This document shows positions 27,421 through 35,545 of a DNA stretch of 64,000 nucleotides, piece by piece. Under the pieces are notes generated by a model that had not been told where the DNA came from, did not search any database, and saw nothing but the letters and a program-made list of their open reading frames with translations. A program made the translations under genes and the position numbers. The stretch's first letter is position 1. Each line of letters begins with the position of its first letter. The stretch spans positions 1-64,000 of the forward strand of contig AJXE01000021.1 of the NCBI GenBank assembly GCA_000263395.1, in the 5' to 3' direction. The DNA is from Stutzerimonas stutzeri TS44 (lineage in GTDB: Bacteria; Pseudomonadota; Gammaproteobacteria; Pseudomonadales; Pseudomonadaceae).

Positions 27421-28607
27421 GGTTGGGCCTCGCTCAGCCGGCAGCGGCTCTCGGGGGCGTCGAAGCCCAGGGTGTCCAGCTCGCTGGTGGGATGCAGAAA
27501 ACCGTCCTGCGGCGAGGTGGAGACCAGTGCGCGCGGGTGGACCAGCGGGATCGGTTGGCGCAGCTGGCCGTTCCACGGGCGGAAGCTCAGCTTGCGGCCC
27601 TTGAAGCCATCGAGCGGCAGCTTGTCGCTCAGCGACAGCTGACGGATCGCCGGCACCTCGGCGGTACGCAGTTTGGTCACCGCTGCCGCGAGGCTGCGCA
27701 CGGCCATCCAGGCGGCGAAATCGCGGTCGTTCATCCAGCGCCCGGCGTGCGCCTCGAAACGCTTCTGCAGCTGAGCGGCGCCGTAGGTTTCCACGGTCTT
27801 GTGCCAGCCGGTTGGGGTCAGTCCCTGGGTTCCGGCGACCGGGCGCGGATACCAGGTGTGATAGGGCACGTATTCGCCGAAATCGCCGCGCTCGTCGGCC
27901 ACCAGCACCACGTCGTACTCGGTGGTCTGGGTGAACAGCGGCATATCGGCCTGGGCGGTGCGGCGCTGGTCGTTCTCGAAGCTCCAGGGTTTTTCCGCGA
28001 CGATCTTGTGGCCGAAGCGCTTGGCTGCACGGCGCAGCGCATCGGCGTAGGCCTGATCGTCCGCGGTAGGCCCGCTGATCAGCAGCCAGCGGTTCCAGCG
28101 CCGCGCGGCGAGAAACTGGCCGAGGGCATCGGCCAGCATGCTGCGGCTGGGCAGGGTGTGCAGCACGTTGTTCAGGCAGCTCTGGCTGCGCAGCGCATCG
28201 TCGGCACTGCCGGCGTTGTACAGCAGGCTGTCGGGCAGCGCCGCGGACAGCTGGCGCAGCGTGTCGACCGGGGCGTTGACCACGAACAGGCGCAGACCGT
28301 CGGCGTGCAGGCGCGCGGCCTGCTCGAGCAGCGCTTCGGGCGTTTCGCTGGTGGCGGAATCGAGGCGGTAGTGATGCTTGAGAAAGCGCCCGGTGCTGTT
28401 GCTGTCGACGATGGCCAGCTCGGCGCCGCGCAGGCCGGCGTCTTCCGGCTCGGGTATGACGTTGGACAGCAGCGGCCCCGGATCGGGCCGATAGCCCAGA
28501 TAGCCGATGCGTACCTCCAGCGGCTCGGGCGTGGCCGGCGCGGCGAACGCGTCGGCACAGGCGAGGGCGATCAGACAGACCGCGGCATGGAACGCGAATG
28601 GATGCAT
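27417..28607 (-). CDS. PQQ-cluster ABC transporter substrate-binding protein
   Basis: A 396-residue exported protein (signal peptide ending AFA) of the periplasmic leucine-type binding family associated with PQQ-dependent alcohol catabolism. Recognisable elements are VRIGYLGYRPDPGPLLSN, GAELAIVDSNSTGRFL and LFVVNAPVDTLRQL. It is the first gene of the minus-strand accessory operon (SBP, Sel1, propeller, ATPase, permease), with AGGAG before the ATG at 28607. The divergent promoter region at 28608-28761 is shared with the cupredoxin gene. The ligand is unknown, and pairing of a binding protein with an ABC-2 exporter is unusual. Confidence 0.82.
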   Translation of the reverse strand: MHPFAFHAAVCLIALACADAFAAPATPEPLEVRIGYLGYRPDPGPLLSNVIPEPEDAGLRGAELAIVDSNSTGRFLKHHYRLDSATSETPEALLEQAARLHADGLRLFVVNAPVDTLRQLSAALPDSLLYNAGSADDALRSQSCLNNVLHTLPSRSMLADALGQFLAARRWNRWLLISGPTADDQAYADALRRAAKRFGHKIVAEKPWSFENDQRRTAQADMPLFTQTTEYDVVLVADERGDFGEYVPYHTWYPRPVAGTQGLTPTGWHKTVETYGAAQLQKRFEAHAGRWMNDRDFAAWMAVRSLAAAVTKLRTAEVPAIRQLSLSDKLPLDGFKGRKLSFRPWNGQLRQPIPLVHPRALVSTSPQDGFLHPTSELDTLGFDAPESRCRLSEAQP

Positions 28608-28670
28608 GGGGCGACTCCTGAGGCTTGCGGCCAGCATAGGAAGCGCTCCACCGGGGGGGAATATGCAGAA

Positions 28671-28698
28671 AGTACCGCTGTGGCGGTACCAAGGTAGT
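28671..28698. promoter_or_regulatory. palindrome and GTACCAA motif in a divergent promoter
   Basis: GTACCGC-TGTG-GCGGTAC (28672-28689) is a perfect 7-bp inverted repeat that runs directly into GGTACCAAGGTAGT. It is centred between the divergent substrate-binding protein and cupredoxin genes (64-74 bases from their starts), a typical place for a shared activator. Confidence 0.55.
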
Positions 28699-28761
28699 AG
28701 GTTGACGGCCCGCGCCAGCCCCTAGCATGGCGTCGTCCATAACAATAAAGAGGCCATCACC

Positions 28762-29199
28762 ATGCCCACATGCAAAGCCATGCTGCTCAATCTGCTGTTC
28801 ATCGGCAGCCTGCTCGGCTTCGACCAGAGCCACGCCGCCGGCGATCTCACCCGCCGCACCCAGGCGCTGCCGGACCTCAAGTTCGGCTCCGAAGAAAGCG
28901 ATTACGCCGTCTCGCAGAAGGAGTACCAGCTGGAAACCGGCGTCGCCTATCAGCTCAAGGTGATTGCCGACGGGCAGAAGGAGTGCGCCTTCCAGGCGCC
29001 GGAGTTCGCCCAGTCGATCTTCCTGCGCAAGGTCGAGGCCGGTGGCGTGGAGATCAAGGCGGTCACGCTGGTCGAGCTGGAGTTCGAGGATGCCGGCGAG
29101 GCGGAGATCTTCTTTCTGCCGGTCAAGCCCGGCACCTACCCGTTCTACTGCAAGGGCCTGCAGAACAAGGGCATGGAAGGGCGCTTCGTGATCAAGTGA
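28762..29199 (+). CDS. exported cupredoxin-domain-like protein
   Basis: A 145-residue protein with a signal peptide ending HAA and a cupredoxin-type beta fold. The C-terminal PGTYPFYCKGLQNKGMEGRFVI matches the Cys...Met loop of type 1 copper proteins (Cys130, Met138). The second histidine normally between them is absent, and no obvious first histidine is seen near Cys75-Ala-Phe. Copper binding is thus doubtful. It precedes a sensor kinase by 10 bases and probably shares its transcript, so it may act as a periplasmic ligand-binding or signalling partner of that kinase, or as an electron carrier if it binds metal differently. Confidence 0.7.
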   Translation: MPTCKAMLLNLLFIGSLLGFDQSHAAGDLTRRTQALPDLKFGSEESDYAVSQKEYQLETGVAYQLKVIADGQKECAFQAPEFAQSIFLRKVEAGGVEIKAVTLVELEFEDAGEAEIFFLPVKPGTYPFYCKGLQNKGMEGRFVIK

Positions 29200-29209
29200 G
29201 GGCGCGGCC

Positions 29210-30466
29210 ATGAGTGCGCTCAGGCGTACCTACCTGCTGGTGGCGCTGTTCTTCGTCGCGGTGGCGCTGGTCTGCACGGCCGTGCTGCTGCGCCAGGCCG
29301 CGCATGACGTGCAGCGCGAGCTCGATGCCGCGCAGCAGGTCGTCGACTACCTGGCACTCAGCCTGCGCGATGAGCCGCAGGCACTGGCGGCCGGCCTGGA
29401 GCAAAGCCTTCGACATATCCGCATCGAGCGGGTATCGGCCGGCAATGAACAGCCTGCCGAGCCATTCGATCGGCCCTGGCTGAGCCGCTGGCTGTACCCG
29501 CAGGTGATGCCGGCGCGTGTGATCGAGCGGGCGAACGGCGAGCAGATTCGCCTGGCGGTCAATCCCGACGACGAGGTGGAAGAAGTCTGGGATTCGCTGT
29601 TGCAGCTGCTCGCGCTGTTCGGCCTGGCGCTGGCGCTCAGCCTGCTGACCATACGCTGGGCGGTCGGCCACGCGCTCGGCGTGCTGGAAGACCTGCTCGG
29701 CGGTCTGCGGCAGATTTCCCGTGGGCAGCTGGCCACACGGCTGGTCGCGCGGCGGCTGCCGGAGGCACGCCGGCTGGCCGGACATTTCAACCAGATGGCC
29801 GGCGCACTGGAGGAAGCCGAGGCGGCGAACGCGCGGCTTACCGGCACGCTGCTGGAACTGCAGGAGCGCGAACGCACCCGTCTGGCGCAGGTGATGCACG
29901 ACGATCTCGGTCAGTACGTTGCAGGCATTCGAGCCCGCGCCTGCCTGCTGCGCATCCAGGCCGAGCAACCGGATGCGGTGCGCGAAACGGCGGCGCATCT
30001 GGAACGGCACAGCCTCGATCTGCAGAACGGATTTCGCACACTGGTGCGCGATCTCTATCCGGTGATGCTCGAACACCTGCCGCTGGAAGAAGCCGTCGGC
30101 CAGTTGGTCGAGCAATGGCAGGGCGCGCAGGGCATCGAATGCCGCCTGCAGCTGAGTGGAGCAATTCCCGCGTTCACCACCGAAGACAAGCTGCACCTGT
30201 ACCGGCTGCTGCAGGAGGCGCTGACCAATGTCGCGCGTCATGCGCAGGCCCGTTGCGTACGTCTGCGCCTGCGCGGCGGCGCGCATGGGCTGCGTGTGCT
30301 GTTGCGTGACGACGGCCACGGCGAGCCGCCGCAGCGTGCCGGAGTCGGTCTGCGTTCAATGCGCGAGCGCGCTCGCTGCCTCGGCGCCAACCTGCGTTTG
30401 CGGCACTGCCCGGGACAGGGCTGGACGCTTTATCTCAACCTGCCGTGCAAAGGAGCGACAGCATGA
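29210..30466 (+). CDS. membrane sensor histidine kinase, NarX/HisKA_3 type (ExaD/PedS2-like)
   Basis: A 418-residue kinase: two membrane spans (residues about 8-28 and 130-150) flank a periplasmic sensor region, followed by a HAMP segment, then the HisKA_3 dimerisation motif with phosphoacceptor His230 (LAQVMHDDLGQYVAG) and an HATPase domain (LLQEALTNVARHAQA, GVGLRSMRERA). Its stop overlaps the start of the response regulator gene (ATGA). Position and type match the kinases that sense conditions for PQQ-dependent ethanol oxidation (P. putida PedS2, P. aeruginosa ExaD/EraS). Which signal it reads is unknown; the cupredoxin-like gene directly upstream is a candidate partner. Confidence 0.85.
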   Translation: MSALRRTYLLVALFFVAVALVCTAVLLRQAAHDVQRELDAAQQVVDYLALSLRDEPQALAAGLEQSLRHIRIERVSAGNEQPAEPFDRPWLSRWLYPQVMPARVIERANGEQIRLAVNPDDEVEEVWDSLLQLLALFGLALALSLLTIRWAVGHALGVLEDLLGGLRQISRGQLATRLVARRLPEARRLAGHFNQMAGALEEAEAANARLTGTLLELQERERTRLAQVMHDDLGQYVAGIRARACLLRIQAEQPDAVRETAAHLERHSLDLQNGFRTLVRDLYPVMLEHLPLEEAVGQLVEQWQGAQGIECRLQLSGAIPAFTTEDKLHLYRLLQEALTNVARHAQARCVRLRLRGGAHGLRVLLRDDGHGEPPQRAGVGLRSMRERARCLGANLRLRHCPGQGWTLYLNLPCKGATA

Positions 30467-31122
30467 AAATCCTGCTGGTGGACGATCACGCGGTGGTGCG
30501 CCAGGGCTACGCCAGCCTGCTGACCGCGTTGCTGCCCGAGGTGGTGGTGACCGAGGCCGAGAGCGGCGAACTGGCGCTGCAACGGGTGCAGGAGGAAATT
30601 CCCAGCCTCGTCGTGCTGGACCTCGGGCTGCCTGGCATCAGCGGGCTGGAGACCTGCCGGCGCCTGCGTCAGCGTTTGCCGCTGCTGCCGGTGCTGATTT
30701 TCAGCATGCATGACGAACTGGCGCTGGTACGCCAGGCGCTGGATGCCGGGGCGTCTGGCTACCTGACCAAACGCTGCGCGCCGGACGTGCTGGTCGAGGC
30801 AGTGCGCAAGGTGCTTGCCGGCCAGCCCTTTATCGAGCAGCCGCTGGCCACCGCACTGGCTCGCCAGCGTCCCAGCACCTCACCGATGCAGGGTCGGCTG
30901 GCCGAGATGACCCCGCGCGAGATGGAGATCTTCATCATGCTCGCCCGTGGCATCGGCACCCGCGAGATCGCCGAGCGGCTGTGTATCAGCAGCAAAACCG
31001 TCTCCAATCACATGGCTCTGCTCAAGAGCAAGCTGGACGTCAGCTCCCAGGCGGAGCTGGTGCACCTGGCCATCGACCAGGGCCTGCTGCGCGTCGGCGA
31101 ACGCATGCTCTGCGAGGCCTGA
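30463..31122 (+). CDS. NarL-family response regulator (PedR2/EraR-like)
   Basis: A 219-residue regulator with acidic pocket DDHAVV at residues 8-9, phosphoacceptor Asp53 (VLDLGLPGIS), conserved Thr-Lys in SGYLTKRC and a LuxR-type helix-turn-helix (LAEMTPREMEIFIMLARGIG onward, then ISSKTVSNHMALLKSKL). The start MKILLVDDHA overlaps the kinase stop and has AGGAG upstream. It would be phosphorylated by the adjacent kinase and act on promoters of the PQQ island. The paired GGGAA-N3-TTCCC sites before the next gene are plausible targets. Confidence 0.85.
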   Translation: MKILLVDDHAVVRQGYASLLTALLPEVVVTEAESGELALQRVQEEIPSLVVLDLGLPGISGLETCRRLRQRLPLLPVLIFSMHDELALVRQALDAGASGYLTKRCAPDVLVEAVRKVLAGQPFIEQPLATALARQRPSTSPMQGRLAEMTPREMEIFIMLARGIGTREIAERLCISSKTVSNHMALLKSKLDVSSQAELVHLAIDQGLLRVGERMLCEA

Positions 31123-31159
31123 GCCCCGCCACTCCCCCCGACTGTTTCCTGTTCGCGAA

Positions 31160-31181
31160 CCCGCCTGCCGCCGTAGGCGGG
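31160..31181 (+). terminator. hairpin after the response regulator gene
   Basis: CCCGCCT, 8-nt loop, AGGCGGG, preceded by the palindrome GTTCGCGAAC (31151-31160), 38 bases after the stop. No T-run follows, so terminator function is only possible. Confidence 0.35.
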
Positions 31182-31212
31182 CGGCCTGCGCGTGCCCGGC
31201 CGCCACGCAGGT

Positions 31213-31295
31213 CTTGGTCCGTACCGCGCCATCGGTCGTACGACCAAGTGCCGGCGGTTCGGGAAATTTTCCCGAATGAACCGGGAATTCTTCCC
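31213..31295 (+). promoter_or_regulatory. operator cluster before the PQQ-island TonB receptor
   Basis: Three inverted repeats stand together: CTTGGTC...GACCAAG with internal GTAC copies (31213-31248), GGGAAATTTTCCC (31261-31273) and GGGAATTCTTCCC (31283-31295). The last two share GGGAA-N3-TTCCC and are centred 22 bases apart, two helical turns, which suggests cooperative binding by one regulator. The same repeat lies upstream of the alcohol dehydrogenase gene at 39104. Confidence 0.65.
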
Positions 31296-31393
31296 TGTCG
31301 GCGCGACGCGGCGGCTTTCGATAATCGGTCTGGCAGGTTGCCAGCATGCAGCCGTGATCCGTTCGATTCGCCGCACAACAACAAGGAATATCC

Positions 31394-33694
31394 ATGTCGT
31401 ATCAGGTCTGCCGCCGCGCGCTGCCCCGGCGCACGCTGCTTTCGCTCGCCATCGCCAGCCTGCTGCCAGGTATGGCGCATGCCGCCGAACCGCTCGAACT
31501 GGCCAGCGAAGAAATCGTCGCCACCACACCGTTGCCAGGTATCGGTCTGTCCAAGGATCGCCTGCCGGCCAACGTCCAGACGCTGGACGAGGCGCAACTG
31601 CGCAAGCTCGGCGGCCAGTCGCTCGCCGAGGCGCTGCAGCGCGGGCTGCCGAGCGTCAATCTGAACGAGACCCAGGGCAATCCGTACCAGGCCGACCTCA
31701 ACTACCGCGGCTTCACCGCATCGCCGCTGCTGGGCACCGCCCAGGGCCTGTCGGTATTCCTCGATGGCGTGCGGGTCAACGAGGCCTTCGGCGACGTGGT
31801 GCATTGGGACCTGATTCCCCGCAGCGCCATCGCCGACATGGCGCTGGTGCCCGGCTCCAATCCGCTGTATGGCCTGAACACCCTGGGCGGCGCACTGGCG
31901 CTGCAGACCAAGCGCGGCGACACCCATCCCGGCGGTTCCGCCGAGGCTTACGCCGGCTCGTTCGGGCGCAAGGGTGGCGCGGTGCAGCACGGCGGCCAGC
32001 ATGAAGAATTTTCCTGGTATCTGGCGGCCGAGGGCATGGAGGAGGATGGCTGGCGCGATCACTCGCCATCGGATGTCGGCCAGCTATTCGGCAAGTTCGC
32101 CTGGACCACGGCGGCCACCGACATCGCGCTGACCCTCGCGCACGCCGACAACGACCTGATCGGCAACGGCCTGCTGCCCGAGAGCATGCATGAGCGCGAT
32201 CACGACGCGATCTTCACCCATCCCGACCAGACCGAGAACCGCAGCCACCTGATGGCGCTGTCGGCCAGCCACTGGCTGAGCAACGCCGACCGGCTGTCCG
32301 GCACCGTCTATCTGCGCCGCACCCGCACCGCGACGCTGAACGGCGATGGCAACGACGAGTACGAGGACGAATACGAGGAATGGGAAGACGCCGGCTTTAT
32401 CGGCGACGGGCCGCAAAGCGGCGTGCTCAACCGCACCCGCACCGCGCAGCGCGCCTATGGCCTGGCGTTGCAGTGGACGCGTTATGCCGGCGATCACCAG
32501 TTCGCCTTCGGCCTGTCGCATGACAACACCCGTGCCAGCTTTCACCAGAGCGAGCAGGGCGGCGAGCTGACCGACGAACGCGGCATCCTGCCGACCGAGG
32601 ACGAGGAGCAGGCCAACAGCCTGCTGGGCCGTACGCGTACCTCCAGCCTTTACGCAACCGACACCTGGGCGCTGAGCGAGGCGCTGCAGCTGACCGGCTC
32701 GCTGCGCTACAACCGCACCCGCGTGGTCAACAGCGATCGCATGGGCGACGACCTCGACGGCGATTTCACTTACCGCAAGCTCAACCCGGCGCTGGGTTTC
32801 GCCTGGCAGCTGCAACCGGCGCTGACCGTCTATGGCGGCTTCTCGCAAGGCAATCGCGCGCCAACGCCCATCGAGCTGGGCTGCGCCGATCTGCAGAACC
32901 CCTGCAGTCTGCCCAACGCGATGGCCGCCGACCCATTCCTCGAACAGGTGGTCACCCGTACCCTCGAACTCGGCGTGCGCGGACAACTGGCGGGCGGCAC
33001 CGAATGGAACCTCACTGCGTTTCGCAGCATGAACCACGACGATCTGCTGTTCGTCGGCACCGGTGGCAGCCAGGGTTACTTCACCAATTTCGGCCGCACC
33101 CGGCGCCAGGGCATCGAGCTGGGGCTGAACGGCAGCTACGGCGCATTCGACTGGCGCGCGGATTACACCTACCTGCAGGCGACGTTCCGTTCCTCGGCAT
33201 GCATCCTCGCCGAGAACAACAGCACCGAAGGCGAGGGCGGCTGCCCGGATGACGAAATCCGCATCGCCAGCGGCGACCACCTGCCGGGCTTGCCCAAGCA
33301 CAATCTCAAGCTCGGGCTGGACTGGAACCTGAACGAGCGCCTGCGCCTGGGCACCACGTTGCTGGCCTATTCCGGGCAATATGTGCGCGGCAACGAGAAC
33401 AACCGCCACCAGGCGAGCGGCGAGTTCGAGGGCAGTGGCAAGCTGCCGGGCTACGCGGTACTCAACCTCACCGCCGACTACCGTTTCGCCCGCGACTGGA
33501 CGCTGTTCGGACGCGTCGACAACCTGTTCGACAAGCGTTACGCCACCAGCGGCGCGCTGGCGGAGAACCCCTTCGTCGGCACCGGCAACGCCTTCGCCGA
33601 CGACCCGGACGGCTGGCGCCACGAGCAGTTCATCGCTCCCGGTGCGCCACGCGCCGGCTGGCTGGGCGTGCGCTATCAGTGGGACGCGCTGTAG
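31394..33694 (+). CDS. TonB-dependent outer-membrane receptor of the PQQ island
   Basis: A 766-residue receptor: signal peptide ending HAA, TonB-box-like EEIVATTPL, plug with LAEALQRGLPSVNLNE, GLSVFLDGVRVNEAFGD and PLYGLNTLGGALAL, and a barrel with DNLFDKRYATSGAL near its end. An extracellular-loop segment around residues 314-332 is unusually acidic (GDGNDEYEDEYEEWED). The gene stands between the regulator pair and the dehydrogenase gene and has the same GGGAA-N3-TTCCC operator type as the latter. That makes it a candidate importer of PQQ or another cofactor of the alcohol dehydrogenase, as the E. coli receptor PqqU (YncD) takes up PQQ. Siderophore uptake is the conventional alternative. A terminator follows. 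Confidence 0.85.
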   Translation: MSYQVCRRALPRRTLLSLAIASLLPGMAHAAEPLELASEEIVATTPLPGIGLSKDRLPANVQTLDEAQLRKLGGQSLAEALQRGLPSVNLNETQGNPYQADLNYRGFTASPLLGTAQGLSVFLDGVRVNEAFGDVVHWDLIPRSAIADMALVPGSNPLYGLNTLGGALALQTKRGDTHPGGSAEAYAGSFGRKGGAVQHGGQHEEFSWYLAAEGMEEDGWRDHSPSDVGQLFGKFAWTTAATDIALTLAHADNDLIGNGLLPESMHERDHDAIFTHPDQTENRSHLMALSASHWLSNADRLSGTVYLRRTRTATLNGDGNDEYEDEYEEWEDAGFIGDGPQSGVLNRTRTAQRAYGLALQWTRYAGDHQFAFGLSHDNTRASFHQSEQGGELTDERGILPTEDEEQANSLLGRTRTSSLYATDTWALSEALQLTGSLRYNRTRVVNSDRMGDDLDGDFTYRKLNPALGFAWQLQPALTVYGGFSQGNRAPTPIELGCADLQNPCSLPNAMAADPFLEQVVTRTLELGVRGQLAGGTEWNLTAFRSMNHDDLLFVGTGGSQGYFTNFGRTRRQGIELGLNGSYGAFDWRADYTYLQATFRSSACILAENNSTEGEGGCPDDEIRIASGDHLPGLPKHNLKLGLDWNLNERLRLGTTLLAYSGQYVRGNENNRHQASGEFEGSGKLPGYAVLNLTADYRFARDWTLFGRVDNLFDKRYATSGALAENPFVGTGNAFADDPDGWRHEQFIAPGAPRAGWLGVRYQWDAL

Positions 33695-33704
33695 TTCGAA
33701 GGAC

Positions 33705-33734
33705 AAAGGCCCGTACGGACGGTGCGGGCCTTTT
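33705..33734 (+). terminator. intrinsic terminator after the TonB receptor gene
   Basis: AAAGGCCCG, 11-nt loop, CGGGCCTTTT: a 9-bp GC-rich stem ending in four T residues, 10 bases after the stop. This is the clearest intrinsic terminator in the window. Confidence 0.85.
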
Positions 33735-33917
33735 GCCTCGGGCTTGCCGGTTTTGCGGGGCGATGTGTCAGGCGTGACGCAAAATGGTCACGGCGGACTG
33801 CGTATGCTGGTGTGCTAGGCCGCCATTCCGTGCGGCGACTGGCGGAGCCCGAATGAATCACGCTTGTGCAGTCATCTGCTGTTCCCGGCCGTCACCCCTG
33901 ACCGCGGCAGGCCAGGC

Positions 33918-35087
33918 GTGTTGAGCAAGTCGTCGCGCCTGCGCGTCGTGCTCGCACTCGGCAGCGCGCAGACGCTGGCCTGGGGCTCGACCTACTACCT
34001 GCCGGCGATTCTCGCCGAGCCGATGGCGCGCGAGTTGGGCATTACCAGCGGCAACGTGTTCGCGGCATTTTCGCTGGCGCTGGTGGTGACGGCCGTTCTC
34101 GGGCCCCTATGCGGCAAGCGCATCGACCATCACGGCGGGCGCGATGTGCTGGCGCTTTCCAGTCTGGTCTTCGCGGCAGGGCTGGCGACCCTCGGTCTTG
34201 CGAACGGGCCGCTGATGCTCTGGCTCGGCTGGCTGGTGATCGGCATCGGCATGGCGCTGGGGCTTTACGAGTCGGCGTTCTCCACACTCACCGGCATCTA
34301 CGGCCGCGATGCGCGCGGCGCGATCACCGGCATCACCTTGCTTGCCGGATTCGCCAGCACCGTGTGCTGGCCGATCAGCGGCTGGCTGGAGGCTGCGCTC
34401 GGCTGGCGTGGCACCTGCCTGGTCTGGGCCGGCGCGCATATCGTCCTCGGTCTGCCGCTGAACCGCCTGATGATTCCGCTGGGCATCCAGCCCGCGTCGC
34501 CGCCGGGCGACAGACCCGTGCAGGAACCGGCTGGCGCCGGCCTGACCATGGGGCTGCTGGCGTTCGTTTTCGCCGCCACCTGGTTCGTCAGCACGGCGAT
34601 GGCGGCGCACCTGCCGCGCCTGCTGCAGGAGACCGGGCTGTCGGCGGCTGCGGCCATCGCCATCGCGGCTCTGGTCGGGCCGGCGCAGGTCGGTGCGCGC
34701 TGTCTGGAGTTTGTTTTGCTACAGCGCTTCCATCCGCTGCTTTCGGCACGCCTGGCGGCCATCGCGCATCCCATCGGTGCGGCCGGCGTGATGCTGTTCG
34801 GCGCGCCGGCGACCACCGGGTTTGCGCTGTTGCACGGCGGTGGAAACGGCATCCTGACCATCGCCAAAGGCACCTTGCCGCTGGTGCTCTTCGGTCCGCA
34901 CGGCTACGGCCTGCGCCAGGGGTTGCTGATGGTGCCGGCGCGTTTCGCCCAGGCCTTCGCGCCATTCGTCTTCGCGCTGCTGATCGATGACTACGGCAGC
35001 GGCGCGCTGTGGCTGTCGGCCGCGCTGGGTGTGCTGGCCTACGCTGCGCTGTCGCTGCTGCAGCGGACCGCGCATGGTCTGAGCTGA
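33918..35087 (+). CDS. major facilitator superfamily transporter
   Basis: A 389-residue protein with about 12 membrane spans. The opening GSAQTLAWGSTYYLPAILAEPMA and the loop GKRIDHHGGRDVLALSS (the MFS loop 2-3 motif) are characteristic. No ATG is available; the GTG at 33918 was taken because it directly precedes the first span, while an upstream TTG at 33864 would add 18 residues lacking membrane character. It converges with the DUF2703 gene, the stops being only eight bases apart. The substrate is unknown. It does not look like part of the PQQ pathway by sequence and may be a passenger gene. Confidence 0.8.
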   Translation: MLSKSSRLRVVLALGSAQTLAWGSTYYLPAILAEPMARELGITSGNVFAAFSLALVVTAVLGPLCGKRIDHHGGRDVLALSSLVFAAGLATLGLANGPLMLWLGWLVIGIGMALGLYESAFSTLTGIYGRDARGAITGITLLAGFASTVCWPISGWLEAALGWRGTCLVWAGAHIVLGLPLNRLMIPLGIQPASPPGDRPVQEPAGAGLTMGLLAFVFAATWFVSTAMAAHLPRLLQETGLSAAAAIAIAALVGPAQVGARCLEFVLLQRFHPLLSARLAAIAHPIGAAGVMLFGAPATTGFALLHGGGNGILTIAKGTLPLVLFGPHGYGLRQGLLMVPARFAQAFAPFVFALLIDDYGSGALWLSAALGVLAYAALSLLQRTAHGLS

Positions 35088-35095
35088 GCGGCCTC

Positions 35096-35545
35096 TCAGC
35101 TGCAGCAGCCGTCATCCCCATGCTTGTCTACCGGTGCGCAACAGCGCGCGGGTATCGCGTCGGGCAGGCGGGCGGCGGCCAGCAAGCCGGCCTTGATGAT
35201 CAGTTCGGCCGGGATGGCTTCGTAAGTCGTGTCCGCGACGCTCAGCGTGCGGCAGCTGGCGTCGCCGCAGGCCGAACAGCAGCGGCTCTCGCCGGTGCTC
35301 GCACCGAGCCACTGTTCCAGCGGTACGTCGTCGATCCACAGGCGATTGGACTCCAGCGGTGCCTGGGCGAAGCGGGCAGGGCTCAGCGTGCTGGTTTCCA
35401 GGCGCACCTCGATGCCGAGGATGTGCAAGGCCTGGCGCAGATCGGCGGCGGCACGCGTCACGGCTGTTTCGGTGGCGCCGCAGCGGTCGCAGGTCTGGCC
35501 GTGTTCGTCGACCAGTCGCTGCCAGCGGATCGTCAGGGTTTTCAT
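35096..35545 (-). CDS. cysteine-rich DUF2703 family protein
   Basis: A 149-residue cytoplasmic protein with ten cysteines grouped as CDRC near the N-terminus, CCSACGDASC in the middle and CC plus CC at the end. The fold resembles thioredoxin-like DUF2703 proteins (MKTLTIRWQRLVDE..., PLESNRLWIDDVPLEQWLG). Such proteins often sit near metal or arsenic handling genes, but their role is not established. Its ATG overlaps the exonuclease stop (ATGA), so the pair is cotranscribed. Metal binding is suggested by the paired cysteines, not shown. Confidence 0.7.
   Translation of the reverse strand: MKTLTIRWQRLVDEHGQTCDRCGATETAVTRAAADLRQALHILGIEVRLETSTLSPARFAQAPLESNRLWIDDVPLEQWLGASTGESRCCSACGDASCRTLSVADTTYEAIPAELIIKAGLLAAARLPDAIPARCCAPVDKHGDDGCCS

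Noticed and set aside
33864..33917. Upstream TTG start for the MFS transporter
   Set aside because: It adds 18 residues without membrane or signal character; the GTG at 33918 gives a normal MFS N-terminus.
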